A stretch of DNA of 34,508 nt from an uncultured Oscillospiraceae bacterium. Lineage in GTDB: Bacteria; Bacillota; Clostridia; Oscillospirales; Acutalibacteraceae. Under the pieces are notes generated by a model. It ran no database searches, was not told the origin of the DNA, and saw nothing but the letters and a program-made list of their open reading frames with translations. The stretch is from contig CAUFXR010000016.1 in assembly GCA_959596515.1 (NCBI GenBank), forward strand, positions 1 to 34,508, in the 5' to 3' direction. A program made the position numbers and the translations under genes. The first letter of the stretch is position 1; every line of letters begins with the position of its first letter. Positions 15,507-23,806 of this stretch are shown here, piece after piece.

Positions 15507-16636
15507 CAATCATCCACCATAATATCAATACTGGTCTTGCTCCTCTTCGGGGCGGAAGGGGCCTTCGTTTCTACTTCAACCGGCTTCGCCACACTTTTGT
15601 CCGGCTCTGAAGCTACTGCAGAAACGGGAGTCGGCGCTGTCTTAGCGTACAGTTTTCCGGCGTTGTCATAAACCTGTTTCTCAACTTTAGCGGCAAACTC
15701 CGGATGACTGCGAAAATACTCTTTCACATTGTCGCGACCCTGACCTAAGCGCTCTCCGTCAAAAGAGAACCATGCGCCGCTTTTCTGTACCACGTCCAAC
15801 TTCACCGCAAGATCCAGCAGCTCGCCCTCCCGGGAAATTCCCCTTCCATACATAACGTCGAACTCCGCCTCTCGGAAAGGAGGCGCAATTTTATTTTTTA
15901 CTACCTTTGCCCTGGTCCGGGAGCCGATCATCTCGCCGCCCGCTTTCAGGGTTTCGATTCTCCTGATATCGATCCGCACAGAAGAATAGAACTTCAGCGC
16001 CCGCCCACCGGGAGTGACCTCAGGGTTTCCGTACATAACCCCAACTTTTTCTCGCAACTGATTGATAAAGATGGCCACACAATTAGACTTAGAGATGGCG
16101 CCAGCCAACTTTCTCAAGGCCTGACTCATCAGGCGGGCCTGAAGGCCAACATGGGAATCTCCCATTTCCCCCTCAATTTCCGCGCGTGGGACCAAGGCAG
16201 CCACAGAGTCCACTACGATCACGTCAATAGCACCGGAGCGCACCAGCGCTTCGGTGATCTCTAACGCCTGCTCACCAGTATCCGGCTGGGAAACCAGCAG
16301 AGAATCCACATCGACCCCTAAGGCTCTGGCATAGACCGGATCCAATGCGTGTTCCACGTCGATAAAAGCCGCATAGCCGCCGCCTTTTTGTCCTTCCGCG
16401 ATACAGTGAAGAGCCAAAGTGGTTTTACCCGAGGACTCTGGACCGTAAATCTCAACGATCCTGCCTCTGGGCAGGCCGCCAATTCCCAGGGCTAAATCCA
16501 GGGACAAGGAACCTGTGGGAATGGCATCCACATGCATAGCCTCATTTTGTCCCAAGCGCATAACCGCGCCCTTGCCGAATTGCTTTTCTATCTGTCCCAG
16601 GGCTGTTTCTAGCGCCTTACTTTTATCTACTGCCAT
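15506..16636 (-). CDS. recA: Recombinase RecA
   Basis: ATP-dependent strand-exchange protein that also activates the SOS co-protease function. The 376-residue product has Walker A GPESSGKT (65-72), Walker B VIVVDSVAALVPR, the L1/L2 DNA loops (EGEMGDSHVG; NQLREKVGVMYGNPEVTPGG) and an acidic C-terminal tail ending IDIMVDD. The ATG at 16636 follows GGGGGA by eight bases; the frame extends to 16681, but that start would lack both the family N terminus MAVDKSKAL and a binding site. It has its own promoter after prmC and is coupled to recX. Confidence 0.98.
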   Translation of the reverse strand: MAVDKSKALETALGQIEKQFGKGAVMRLGQNEAMHVDAIPTGSLSLDLALGIGGLPRGRIVEIYGPESSGKTTLALHCIAEGQKGGGYAAFIDVEHALDPVYARALGVDVDSLLVSQPDTGEQALEITEALVRSGAIDVIVVDSVAALVPRAEIEGEMGDSHVGLQARLMSQALRKLAGAISKSNCVAIFINQLREKVGVMYGNPEVTPGGRALKFYSSVRIDIRRIETLKAGGEMIGSRTRAKVVKNKIAPPFREAEFDVMYGRGISREGELLDLAVKLDVVQKSGAWFSFDGERLGQGRDNVKEYFRSHPEFAAKVEKQVYDNAGKLYAKTAPTPVSAVASEPDKSVAKPVEVETKAPSAPKRSKTSIDIMVDD

Positions 16637-16745
16637 ATTATTGTTTCCCCCGCTATTCTTATATTTTTCCAGCTCCGTCAAGGTAAAAGCCCTGCTTGCG
16701 GGTCACTTTTTTGAAACCGCAACGCTACAGCTTACAATTATATTT

Positions 16746-16774
16746 ATTATACCTGATTCCCTCTAAGAACGCAA
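16746..16774 (-). promoter_or_regulatory. Promoter of recA
   Basis: Minus strand TTGCGT (16774-16769), a 17-base spacer and a perfect TATAAT (16751-16746) lie between prmC and recA, giving a leader of about 100 nt. No Bacillus/Clostridium-type LexA box (GAAC, four bases, GTTC) is seen around it. Confidence 0.72.
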
Positions 16775-16790
16775 TAAAAAAGCAAAGAAT

Positions 16791-17654
16791 TTACAAACAA
16801 ATGTTTTTATTTCCAGCAACCGCTCGAATCGTCCCGGTAAGATCCTGGGAATAGGTAATCTGAGAAACACCGGCTTTTTCCAGCAGTTCTGTCACATTCT
16901 TTTCCTGATCATTGCCGATTTCCAGTGCCGCTGTGCCGCCTGGTTTTAGCAGGCTAAGCCATTTCTGTGTAATCGCTCGATAAAAGATTAGTCCATCTGG
17001 GCCACCATCTAAAGCCATTTTAGGTTCCTGGCGCACTTCTATCTGCAGATCCGGCAGTTCACCGGTGCAAATATAGGGAGGGTTGGAGACAATCCCATCT
17101 ACCAGAGAAATTGAGAGCTCCTCTGGGCCTTTTAGTATGTCGCCCTTTACCGCCTGTACTCTTCCTTCCCCATAGCGCGAAAGATTCTTTTCTAAGTACG
17201 GAAACGCCAAAGAGGACAACTCCACACAGATCACCTTGGCATCAGGAAGTTCATGGGCAAGTCCCAATCCTACCGCTCCAGTGCCGGCGCACAAATCCAA
17301 AACAATGGGAGCCGCAACCTTTTTCAGCCTTCTCGCCGCTTCCTCCACCAAAGGAATCGTATCCTCCCTGGGTATTAAAACGCCTGGGCCCACAGCGAGC
17401 TCCATGCCCATAAAGTCCCAGGACCCCAATAGATACTGCAGCGGTTCCCCGCAGGCCTTTCTTTTCAGCAAGTCCAAAAACTTCTCTGTCTGAGACTGAC
17501 AGGCGGGGTTCTCTCCATGAAGGATTAAATCCTGCCGGCTCAAATCAAAACAGTGCTCAAACAGGCACAGCACGTCGAAATCGGTGCAATAAGCGCCGAT
17601 TTCGCCAGACTGTGCCTGTTTCTTACCTAATTGATACACTTCTCGCAACGTCAT
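16791..17654 (-). CDS. prmC: Peptide chain release factor N5-glutamine methyltransferase
   Basis: Methylates the GGQ glutamine of release factors RF1 and RF2. The 287-residue product has a helical N-terminal domain (about 1-85), the IPREDT segment, the SAM-binding LDLCAGTGAVGLGLA and the catalytic NPPYI motif in the Rossmann domain. Start ATG at 17654 follows GGAGAAC. It lies 16 bases downstream of the DUF1385 gene, an association frequent in Firmicutes; the release factor gene prfA that often follows is absent, with recA in its place. Confidence 0.95.
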   Translation of the reverse strand: MTLREVYQLGKKQAQSGEIGAYCTDFDVLCLFEHCFDLSRQDLILHGENPACQSQTEKFLDLLKRKACGEPLQYLLGSWDFMGMELAVGPGVLIPREDTIPLVEEAARRLKKVAAPIVLDLCAGTGAVGLGLAHELPDAKVICVELSSLAFPYLEKNLSRYGEGRVQAVKGDILKGPEELSISLVDGIVSNPPYICTGELPDLQIEVRQEPKMALDGGPDGLIFYRAITQKWLSLLKPGGTAALEIGNDQEKNVTELLEKAGVSQITYSQDLTGTIRAVAGNKNICL

Positions 17655-17670
17655 GCCGTTCTCCGCATCC

Positions 17671-18639
17671 TTAGCTTTTTTGCGCTGGGACCTTATCCTC
17701 CCCGTTTTCCGGGATTACCGCTTCCAGCGCCTGGATCGCTACCTCAATCATATCGTCCTTGGGTTCTTTTGTGGTGATCCGCTGTACCCACATACCGGGA
17801 GCGGAAATAATACGGGTGAACAGATTGTCATGGCGTCCGCAAAAGCGGATCACCTCATACCCCAGAGCCACCACTAATGGGATTAATAAAATTTTGGTAA
17901 AAGAACGCAGGAACGGATTGGTAAAGGGAATAAACACACCAATTAAAATTCCCAATACCAGCATAAAAATCATAAAGCTGGTTCCGCAGCGAGGGTGAAA
18001 TCTGCTATGCTTTTTCACATTTTCCACGGTCAGAGGTTCTTCATTCTCATAGCAAAAAATAGTTTTATGTTCCGCGCCGTGATACTCGAACACCCGACCT
18101 ACACCCTCAACCTGAGAGCAAAGGACCACATAGCCGATAAAAATCGCTAAGCGCATGACGCCCTCTATCAGGGATCGCAGCACTTGATTCTCCTGCATGG
18201 ACGGCACAGCGCCGCCGATCAGGTTGTAAATCCAGGTAGGAAGAACAAAAAACAGCAGCACCGCCAGGGCCACGCCCAGTACGGTCCCCGTGGCGGTAAC
18301 CGCCTTCATGGCTTTGTCTCCAAACTTTCTGTCGATCCAGGCGTCAAACTTGCTCATTTCCTCCTCGCCTGATTCCTCTTCTGACTTTTCCGCCGACAGC
18401 ATCAGCGCTTTATATCCGATGGAAAGGGAATCGATAAACCCGGCGATTCCCCGCAGTAAAGGCGCCCGGAAAACCGGATATTTTTCACGTAGGGTCTTGA
18501 TCTTTAAATACTCCGTCTCGATGGTTTTATCCGGTAGTCTGACGGCTACTGCCGTTTTTTGCGGGCCTCTCATCATAATTCCCTCGATGAGGGCTTGACC
18601 TCCGATAGAGGTCATACATTTGGTTTTTTCTCTCGCCAT
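17671..18639 (-). CDS. DUF1385 family membrane protein (YqhQ-like)
   Basis: A 322-residue protein of unknown function, conserved in Firmicutes next to prmC or rpmE. It opens with the family signature SIGGQALIEGIMMRGP, has five or so membrane segments (two from about 115, then pairs near 165 and 235-275), and contains YHGAEHKTIFCYE and SRFHPRCGTSFMIFM, with conserved His and Cys that could bind a metal. The start at 18639 follows AGGAG by six bases. The gap to the upstream histidine kinase gene is 3 bases and to prmC 16 bases, so it is probably read with both. Confidence 0.93.
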   Translation of the reverse strand: MAREKTKCMTSIGGQALIEGIMMRGPQKTAVAVRLPDKTIETEYLKIKTLREKYPVFRAPLLRGIAGFIDSLSIGYKALMLSAEKSEEESGEEEMSKFDAWIDRKFGDKAMKAVTATGTVLGVALAVLLFFVLPTWIYNLIGGAVPSMQENQVLRSLIEGVMRLAIFIGYVVLCSQVEGVGRVFEYHGAEHKTIFCYENEEPLTVENVKKHSRFHPRCGTSFMIFMLVLGILIGVFIPFTNPFLRSFTKILLIPLVVALGYEVIRFCGRHDNLFTRIISAPGMWVQRITTKEPKDDMIEVAIQALEAVIPENGEDKVPAQKS

Positions 18640-18642
18640 AGA

Positions 18643-20073
18643 TTACTCCTGTTTTTGGTCGCCCTTATCAGGCTGAATTTTTGGAATGGAAATGATCACT
18701 GTTGTTCCTACTCCCTCTTCGCTTTCGATCTGCAAAGAGCCGGAATGAAGGGTCATGATTTCATCGGCTACCGCCAGCCCAATGCCGGAACCTCTCTGGG
18801 TTTGATTCGCCTTATAAAATTTGTCCTTCACTCGGGGCAAGTGCTCCGCCGGAATCCCGCATCCGTTATCAACGATGTAAATGTGGATAAATTCCTCATC
18901 CTCCTGGACTCGGATACTGACCATGCCTTCTTCCGGCGTATATTTCAAGGCGTTGTCGATCACATTGACAAACACCTGCCTCATTCTGTTTTTGTCCGCC
19001 AGTACCGGGGAAATACTTTCCGGCTCTTCAAAATCCAAATGTTTGTTTTCTGAGATTGCTCGCTCACGATACATATAAACCGCTTCATCCAGCTCCGCCA
19101 GCAGATCGATTTTATCCATCATCAGCACCATAGCCTTATTCTGCATTCTGGAGAAATCCAAAAGCTCCTCCACGATACCGGAGAGACGTTCAGTTTCCCG
19201 GACAATAATGCTCATGCCTTTCTCCATCGTCACCGCATCGGCGGGACCGGTCATTTTCATCGTTTCCGCCCAGCCCTTGATCGCTGTCAAGGGGGTACGC
19301 AGTTCGTGGGAAACCGAGGAAATAAAATCATTTTTCATTTTTTCCGAAGCGCCCAGCTCCTGCGCCATATCGTTAATGGTATCACAGAGATCTCCGATTT
19401 CGTCGTCGTGTGACTTTCTGATTCGCACCTTAAAGTCACCCTGGGCGATTCTGCGGGCTACTGCGCTGATTTTTCCCAAAGGCTTTACGATCGAGCGGAT
19501 AAAGTAAGTATTAGAAAGCACCACAAAAAAAATAACCATACAGCCAACCAAGAGCAGCAGGCTGATTGACATAAATATTTTTCGATCCGCAGATTCCAAA
19601 GAAACCACATACCGGACTGCGCCCATATAATTGCCAGAGGAACTGTACATCGCCTGGGTGACCGCCATCACCTTTTCGCCAGAATTCAGCGTTCCCGTCC
19701 AAATAGCCGCCTTTTCTTCAGAACTTTTAGCCAGCTCATAATCAGGCATCGCTTGGTTTTGATCCAGCTCAAAGCCGGTGGAGGTAATCAAGTTTCTGTC
19801 ACGGTGGTCAAAAGCCATCAATTCCATTTGTTCCTTATCGGAAAAAGATTGCACATAGTTTACCGCCGTAGTATTAAACTTGGAACAATCGTCCAAACTG
19901 CCGGAAAAATAGCTGGAGATTCCAGACACATGTCCTTGAATAGTAGACTGGATGCCGTTATAATAATAATTCTGCACAACAAAAGCAAAGCTTAAAATTA
20001 AGATCACTAAAATGATCACAATTAAGCCTAAGCTATTAATCAGCCAACGTTTTGTTATGCCTCTGATATGCAT
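18643..20073 (-). CDS. Sensor histidine kinase (HAMP, HisKA, HATPase)
   Basis: A 476-residue membrane kinase of the PhoR/WalK type. It has two membrane helices (about residues 13-33 and 165-187) around an extracytoplasmic sensor domain of about 130 residues, then a HAMP domain, the H-box SSVSHELRTPLTAIKGW with the phosphorylated His, an N-box VIDNALKYTPE, G1 DNGCGIP and G2 GSGIGLAV. No PAS domain is seen between HAMP and the H-box. ATG at 20073 is preferred, after GGAAAGGA; the frame runs on to 20136. It is preceded by its response regulator and, before that, by a lipoprotein gene. The signal is unknown. Confidence 0.93.
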   Translation of the reverse strand: MHIRGITKRWLINSLGLIVIILVILILSFAFVVQNYYYNGIQSTIQGHVSGISSYFSGSLDDCSKFNTTAVNYVQSFSDKEQMELMAFDHRDRNLITSTGFELDQNQAMPDYELAKSSEEKAAIWTGTLNSGEKVMAVTQAMYSSSGNYMGAVRYVVSLESADRKIFMSISLLLLVGCMVIFFVVLSNTYFIRSIVKPLGKISAVARRIAQGDFKVRIRKSHDDEIGDLCDTINDMAQELGASEKMKNDFISSVSHELRTPLTAIKGWAETMKMTGPADAVTMEKGMSIIVRETERLSGIVEELLDFSRMQNKAMVLMMDKIDLLAELDEAVYMYRERAISENKHLDFEEPESISPVLADKNRMRQVFVNVIDNALKYTPEEGMVSIRVQEDEEFIHIYIVDNGCGIPAEHLPRVKDKFYKANQTQRGSGIGLAVADEIMTLHSGSLQIESEEGVGTTVIISIPKIQPDKGDQKQE

Positions 20074-20186
20074 ATGGAAAAGTCCTTTCCAAATTTGGAT
20101 TTCTAGCGGATTCCCGTAAATCAATTTTGTAATCAAATAGCGCTAAGAAAGAGACAGGAACCCCCATTCATGAAAAAACGGTCGGT

Positions 20187-20888
20187 TTAAGCTTCCCATT
20201 TATACCCCAAGCCCCATACCGTAACAATATGCTTCGGATTGGAAGGCTCGTCTTCGATTTTCATTCGCAGACGGCGGATATTGACATCTACAATTTTTTC
20301 CTCGCCGTAGTAGGCTTCTCCCCAAACATGGGTTAAAATATTGGTCCGATCTAGCGCTACACCGGGATTGCTGAAAAAGTATTCCATAATCTGAAATTCC
20401 ACCTGAGTCAGCTCGATCATCCGTCCTTTTTTCTTCAAGGCGCGGTTGCGCAGATTCAGCACAAAATCCCCGGAGACCAATTCTTCCTGGAAGTTATTTT
20501 CCTCACGCATCTCCGCGATCGCCACCCTGCGGTACAGAGAATCCACACGAGCCACCAGTTCCGAAGGGCTGAACGGCTTCGTGACATAATCGTCGGCTCC
20601 CAGCATCAATCCGGTAACCTTGTCCATTTCCTGGGTTTTCGCCGTAAGCATGATGATTCCCAAGTTACCGCTTTTTTTCCGCAGCTCCTTACAAACGGTA
20701 AGTCCGTCTATGCCGGGCATCATAATATCTAAAATCGCCACATCGAACTCTCCGTGATTTTCTTCATATTTTTGCAGTGCGGCCTCTCCGTTGTTGGCCT
20801 CTACTACATCATAACCCGCCCGCTGGAGGTTGATTACCACAAACTCGCGGATAGCGTCTTCATCCTCCACAACTAAAATTCTTTTCAT
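20187..20888 (-). CDS. OmpR/PhoB-family response regulator
   Basis: A 233-residue DNA-binding regulator. The receiver domain (1-120) has the acidic pocket EDED near the start, the phosphorylated Asp in VAILDIMMPG, the switch Thr in MLTAK and the Lys in VTKPFSP. The C-terminal winged helix (about 135-230) shows LTQVEFQIMEYFFSNPG and VDVNIRRLRMKIEDEP. Start ATG at 20888 follows AAAAGGGGGA. It lies 13 bases downstream of the lipoprotein gene and 113 bases before the kinase gene. The partner kinase is almost certainly the neighbour at 18643-20073. Confidence 0.95.
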   Translation of the reverse strand: MKRILVVEDEDAIREFVVINLQRAGYDVVEANNGEAALQKYEENHGEFDVAILDIMMPGIDGLTVCKELRKKSGNLGIIMLTAKTQEMDKVTGLMLGADDYVTKPFSPSELVARVDSLYRRVAIAEMREENNFQEELVSGDFVLNLRNRALKKKGRMIELTQVEFQIMEYFFSNPGVALDRTNILTHVWGEAYYGEEKIVDVNIRRLRMKIEDEPSNPKHIVTVWGLGYKWEA

Positions 20889-20901
20889 CGGAATCCCCCT
20901 T

Positions 20902-22302
20902 TTAATTGACTAGATTATCTGACTCAATTAAATCGAACCGCTTTTCCACGGCCGCATAGGAAATCGCCTTATCACCGCCAGAATCAGGAATACTGACCGC
21001 ATATACTACGTCCTCTGTTTCCTTCAAAACTTCAAACTCCCGGGTCGCCGTAACCCGGGCATCCCAGTTCGCCTTTGTAAACACACCTATCTTTAAAATT
21101 ACCGCTCCCGCGGCTCCCACGCCTTTGTCGTTGACCACCCATTCTGAAAAAGTAAATTGGTGATTGCTGGCGTCTAACGTTCCCGTCACGGTTCCGATCC
21201 AGCTTTCCGGGATTAAGAAGTAATAGCCATCCTCTATATTGACATACGTGCTTTGAATGGTATCCAGCTCTTCTTTCTGCGGGGAAAACTGTTTCCACTG
21301 GGTAATATAAGCAGGAGTTCCCGAAACTTCGGCTCGTTCTCCTGCCGCTGGCGTTACTGTATTTGTAGTGGCGGTGGTTCCTCCCTCAAACGGGATCGCT
21401 ACTGGGATTTCAAGCAGGCCGTCGTTATTCACATCCATACAGGTCACGCCGGTAGGCCGTGTAAAGGAAAATTTATTAGCGGAATCTGAACTGTAAAAGG
21501 GAGTTTGCAGCTTTTGCTGTTCCGGATCCCAATACACCAGCTCGGTAGTCATCTGATTTCCGGATTGCACACCATCAATAAATACACCGCGGTAACCATT
21601 TTCCAGGTCACCTGTCTGAAATGAGGCGTATTGAGTCACCTCACGGTTCATCTCCACCTCGCTGATATTCACCAAGGCATCAGAGGTCTCGCTGTATTTG
21701 AGCAGCCTAGCCGCCGCGGATTTATCCGCAGCATTCACAGAGCTCATAAAGAGCTCATCAATTCCATCCCGGTCAAAATCCGCCAGTGCCAGGTCTGTAT
21801 AACTGTATTCCAGATCAAAAGGTTTGACTTCTCCGTTCTCATAGCGGAAAACAGTCGCCTGGTTCGCATTGGAATAATTGCTCCAGCCGATGAGCACAGA
21901 GTCCCAACCGTCACCGTTTAAATCAGAAAAACAGACACGTTCCACCTCGGCGGCGGAATTTTGAAACGCGGCGATTCTCTGCCATTCTCCGGATACCTGA
22001 TCGATGAAAATTACCGTAATATCCGAAACGCCATCTGGCGTACTGGCTTTGTAAAAAGCAATGGCTTCCTCATTACCATCTCCATTGATATCGTGCATAA
22101 TAACAGCGGAACGGTAATCTCCTTTTTGGGGATACTTAAACGTATAACTGCCCGCACTCTCTTCGATTACCCTTTGGATATCCGCTTTGTCTCCTGTGGC
22201 TTTGGGCGGTGACATCAAGTTTTGGGTATCCAGATCCATTACCGAACAGCCTGAACAAAACACGCAAAGCGCCAGCAACGCACAAATCAGTTTTGTTCTC
22301 AT
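20902..22302 (-). CDS. Lipoprotein with FG-GAP/VCBS-like repeats, linked to a two-component system
   Basis: A 466-residue exported lipoprotein of unknown function. The N terminus is a type II signal with the lipobox CSGC (Cys19). The body holds at least four calcium-loop-like repeats of the FG-GAP/VCBS kind: DINGDGNEEAIAF, DLNGDGWDSVLIG, DFDRDGIDELFMS and DVNNDGLLEIPVA, which suggest an incomplete beta-propeller, followed by a different C-terminal domain of about 160 residues. The ATG at 22302 follows AAAGGAGG by five bases. Being the first gene of the unit with the regulator and kinase, it may be an accessory sensor at the cell surface or a target kept next to its controller. Both are inferences. 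Confidence 0.85.
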   Translation of the reverse strand: MRTKLICALLALCVFCSGCSVMDLDTQNLMSPPKATGDKADIQRVIEESAGSYTFKYPQKGDYRSAVIMHDINGDGNEEAIAFYKASTPDGVSDITVIFIDQVSGEWQRIAAFQNSAAEVERVCFSDLNGDGWDSVLIGWSNYSNANQATVFRYENGEVKPFDLEYSYTDLALADFDRDGIDELFMSSVNAADKSAAARLLKYSETSDALVNISEVEMNREVTQYASFQTGDLENGYRGVFIDGVQSGNQMTTELVYWDPEQQKLQTPFYSSDSANKFSFTRPTGVTCMDVNNDGLLEIPVAIPFEGGTTATTNTVTPAAGERAEVSGTPAYITQWKQFSPQKEELDTIQSTYVNIEDGYYFLIPESWIGTVTGTLDASNHQFTFSEWVVNDKGVGAAGAVILKIGVFTKANWDARVTATREFEVLKETEDVVYAVSIPDSGGDKAISYAAVEKRFDLIESDNLVN

Positions 22303-22620
22303 GACTTCCTCCTTTGGACTGCCGGGGCACCGGCTCAATTCTATCTTAACCGTTGACTGACAAAAAATGTCTATAGGTCGTAAGATTCGACTGCTTTCCG
22401 AGGGGTACGCTTCCTTCAAGGAACGGCAATCAAAACAAACCGTTTGAAAAGCGTCTTGATCGTTCCGATCAACAATGGAAACAGAGCAAAAATTCTTCGC
22501 TTTTCATTTTACTTTTCATTTTACAGATAAAAATATTATAGCATGTCAAACAACAAAATAACAGTTAAAAAAACGTAATCAAATTTACGGGCTACTTTCC
22601 AGAAGATTTATAACCGCTTT
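22303..22620 (-). other. Long leader of the lipoprotein - two-component unit
   Basis: The gap between trmB and the lipoprotein gene. It has the promoter at 22535-22543 and then some 230 nt of leader with a tight hairpin (TTGATCG at 22456-22462 with CGATCAA at 22466-22472). No riboswitch was recognised. No terminator follows trmB, so read-through from trmB is possible. Confidence 0.4.
22535..22543 (-). promoter_or_regulatory. Extended -10 promoter of the lipoprotein operon
   Basis: The minus strand reads TGCTATAAT, a perfect extended -10. No good -35 lies 17 bases upstream, which suits an extended -10 promoter. Confidence 0.6.
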
Positions 22621-23289
22621 TTATCCCTTAAAAACCGCTTTGAGAAATTTAATCGGAATCCCCTGTTGGGAAAACATCAGCTCATGCTCTGTCGTGAAAT
22701 TACACACATCCTCAAGAAGGCCAGCATGGTGCAAATCCTTCACATCAAATTCCAGCTCAAATCCTTCTGTCAAAAAATAACTTCTGCTGGAAAGATACAG
22801 ACCATCATCATCTGTTTTGAAATAGATGCTTGCGCCTGGCTTCAAAAAATCCTGATAAAGTTTGAGCTGTCTGGGATGGGTTAATCTGCGCTTATGGTGC
22901 TTTGCCTTCGGCCAGGGATTACAAAAATTAATATAGATCCGGTCTACCTGATCCTCTGGAGCCAGAATTTTGTCGATTTTTTCAATATCGTAAATGGTCA
23001 GCAAAATATTATCCGGTTTTCTGCCCGCCTGCTCCATCGCCCGGTCAATATTTCGTTTCGCTACGCCAAGAACATCCGGACTGATGTCGATAGCGAGATA
23101 ATTGATCTCCGGATGCGCCGCGGCCGCCGCAGCAGTGAACACACCCTTGCCGCATCCGAGTTCCAAGTGAAAAGGCTGACCCTTTGCAAAGGCTTCGTTC
23201 CACTTGCTCCGCAGCGCCTCTGGTTCCTCTATGTAATAGCCGGAACTCATCAGCTCCGGCATAGACCATTTTTTATGTCGCATTCTCAT
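22621..23289 (-). CDS. trmB: tRNA (guanine-N7-)-methyltransferase
   Basis: Makes m7G at position 46 in the variable loop of tRNAs. The 222-residue product has the N-terminal RMRHKKWSMPEL segment, the SAM-binding LELGCGKGVFT, an AIDISPDVL acidic strand, and the family signature INFCNPWPKAKHHKRRLTHP with the catalytic Asp/Asn region, then the KTDDDGLY block. The start at 23289 follows GGAAGAG. It is a single gene from its own promoter, followed by the lipoprotein operon in the same direction. Confidence 0.95.
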   Translation of the reverse strand: MRMRHKKWSMPELMSSGYYIEEPEALRSKWNEAFAKGQPFHLELGCGKGVFTAAAAAAHPEINYLAIDISPDVLGVAKRNIDRAMEQAGRKPDNILLTIYDIEKIDKILAPEDQVDRIYINFCNPWPKAKHHKRRLTHPRQLKLYQDFLKPGASIYFKTDDDGLYLSSRSYFLTEGFELEFDVKDLHHAGLLEDVCNFTTEHELMFSQQGIPIKFLKAVFKG

Positions 23290-23337
23290 ATTCTCTTCCG
23301 CCTATTCCACCGATTCTTGGTTTTTTAATCCTAAAAA

Positions 23338-23346
23338 ATTATAGCA
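23338..23346 (-). promoter_or_regulatory. Extended -10 promoter of trmB
   Basis: The minus strand reads TGCTATAAT again, about 50 bases before the trmB start, with a T-rich stretch upstream and no good -35. Confidence 0.6.
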
Positions 23347-23806
23347 AAAAAAATGAAAAATAGCTATATTCTTTTTTTCGCCGCCTTCCCATGAAAAATC
23401 CGAACATCTGATCCTCTACCAAAGAGATAAAAACGGCGCGGAATAAAGTGCTGTAAAACAGCTTTTACAATTTATCCAACAACGTTTCGCCTCATAGCCG
23501 ATCCGCTTCTGATGCCAAGTTGCTAAGTCTATCTTCATTTTAGAAAATATGAAACCGTAACCAGGCCTCCTGTTCTTCACGTGATAGGCTGTGTTTTTCC
23601 AATAAAGCGTCTGACTTTTTATGGAATTTCCTTGTTCTTTCCCAAATCTAATTTTTAAACGTTCAAACTGACTTTTCGTTTTTAAAAATCTGGAAACTGT
23701 AAAAAACACGTTAGCTATCCCATGTAAGCATGAATAATTTTTCCTCATTCCGGTGAGCCTATATGCAGGAATATCAATCTTTGATTCTATTTTAGGAGGT
23801 TTCACT
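23347..23806. other. 460-bp gap before the sugar transporter operon
   Basis: Divergent spacer between trmB and the binding-protein gene. It is AT-rich. A frame on the minus strand is open from about 23750 to 23416 but has no ribosome binding site and no family I know. No clear sigma-A promoter or CcpA box was found for the transporter. A strong AGGAGGT lies at its right end. Confidence 0.4.
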
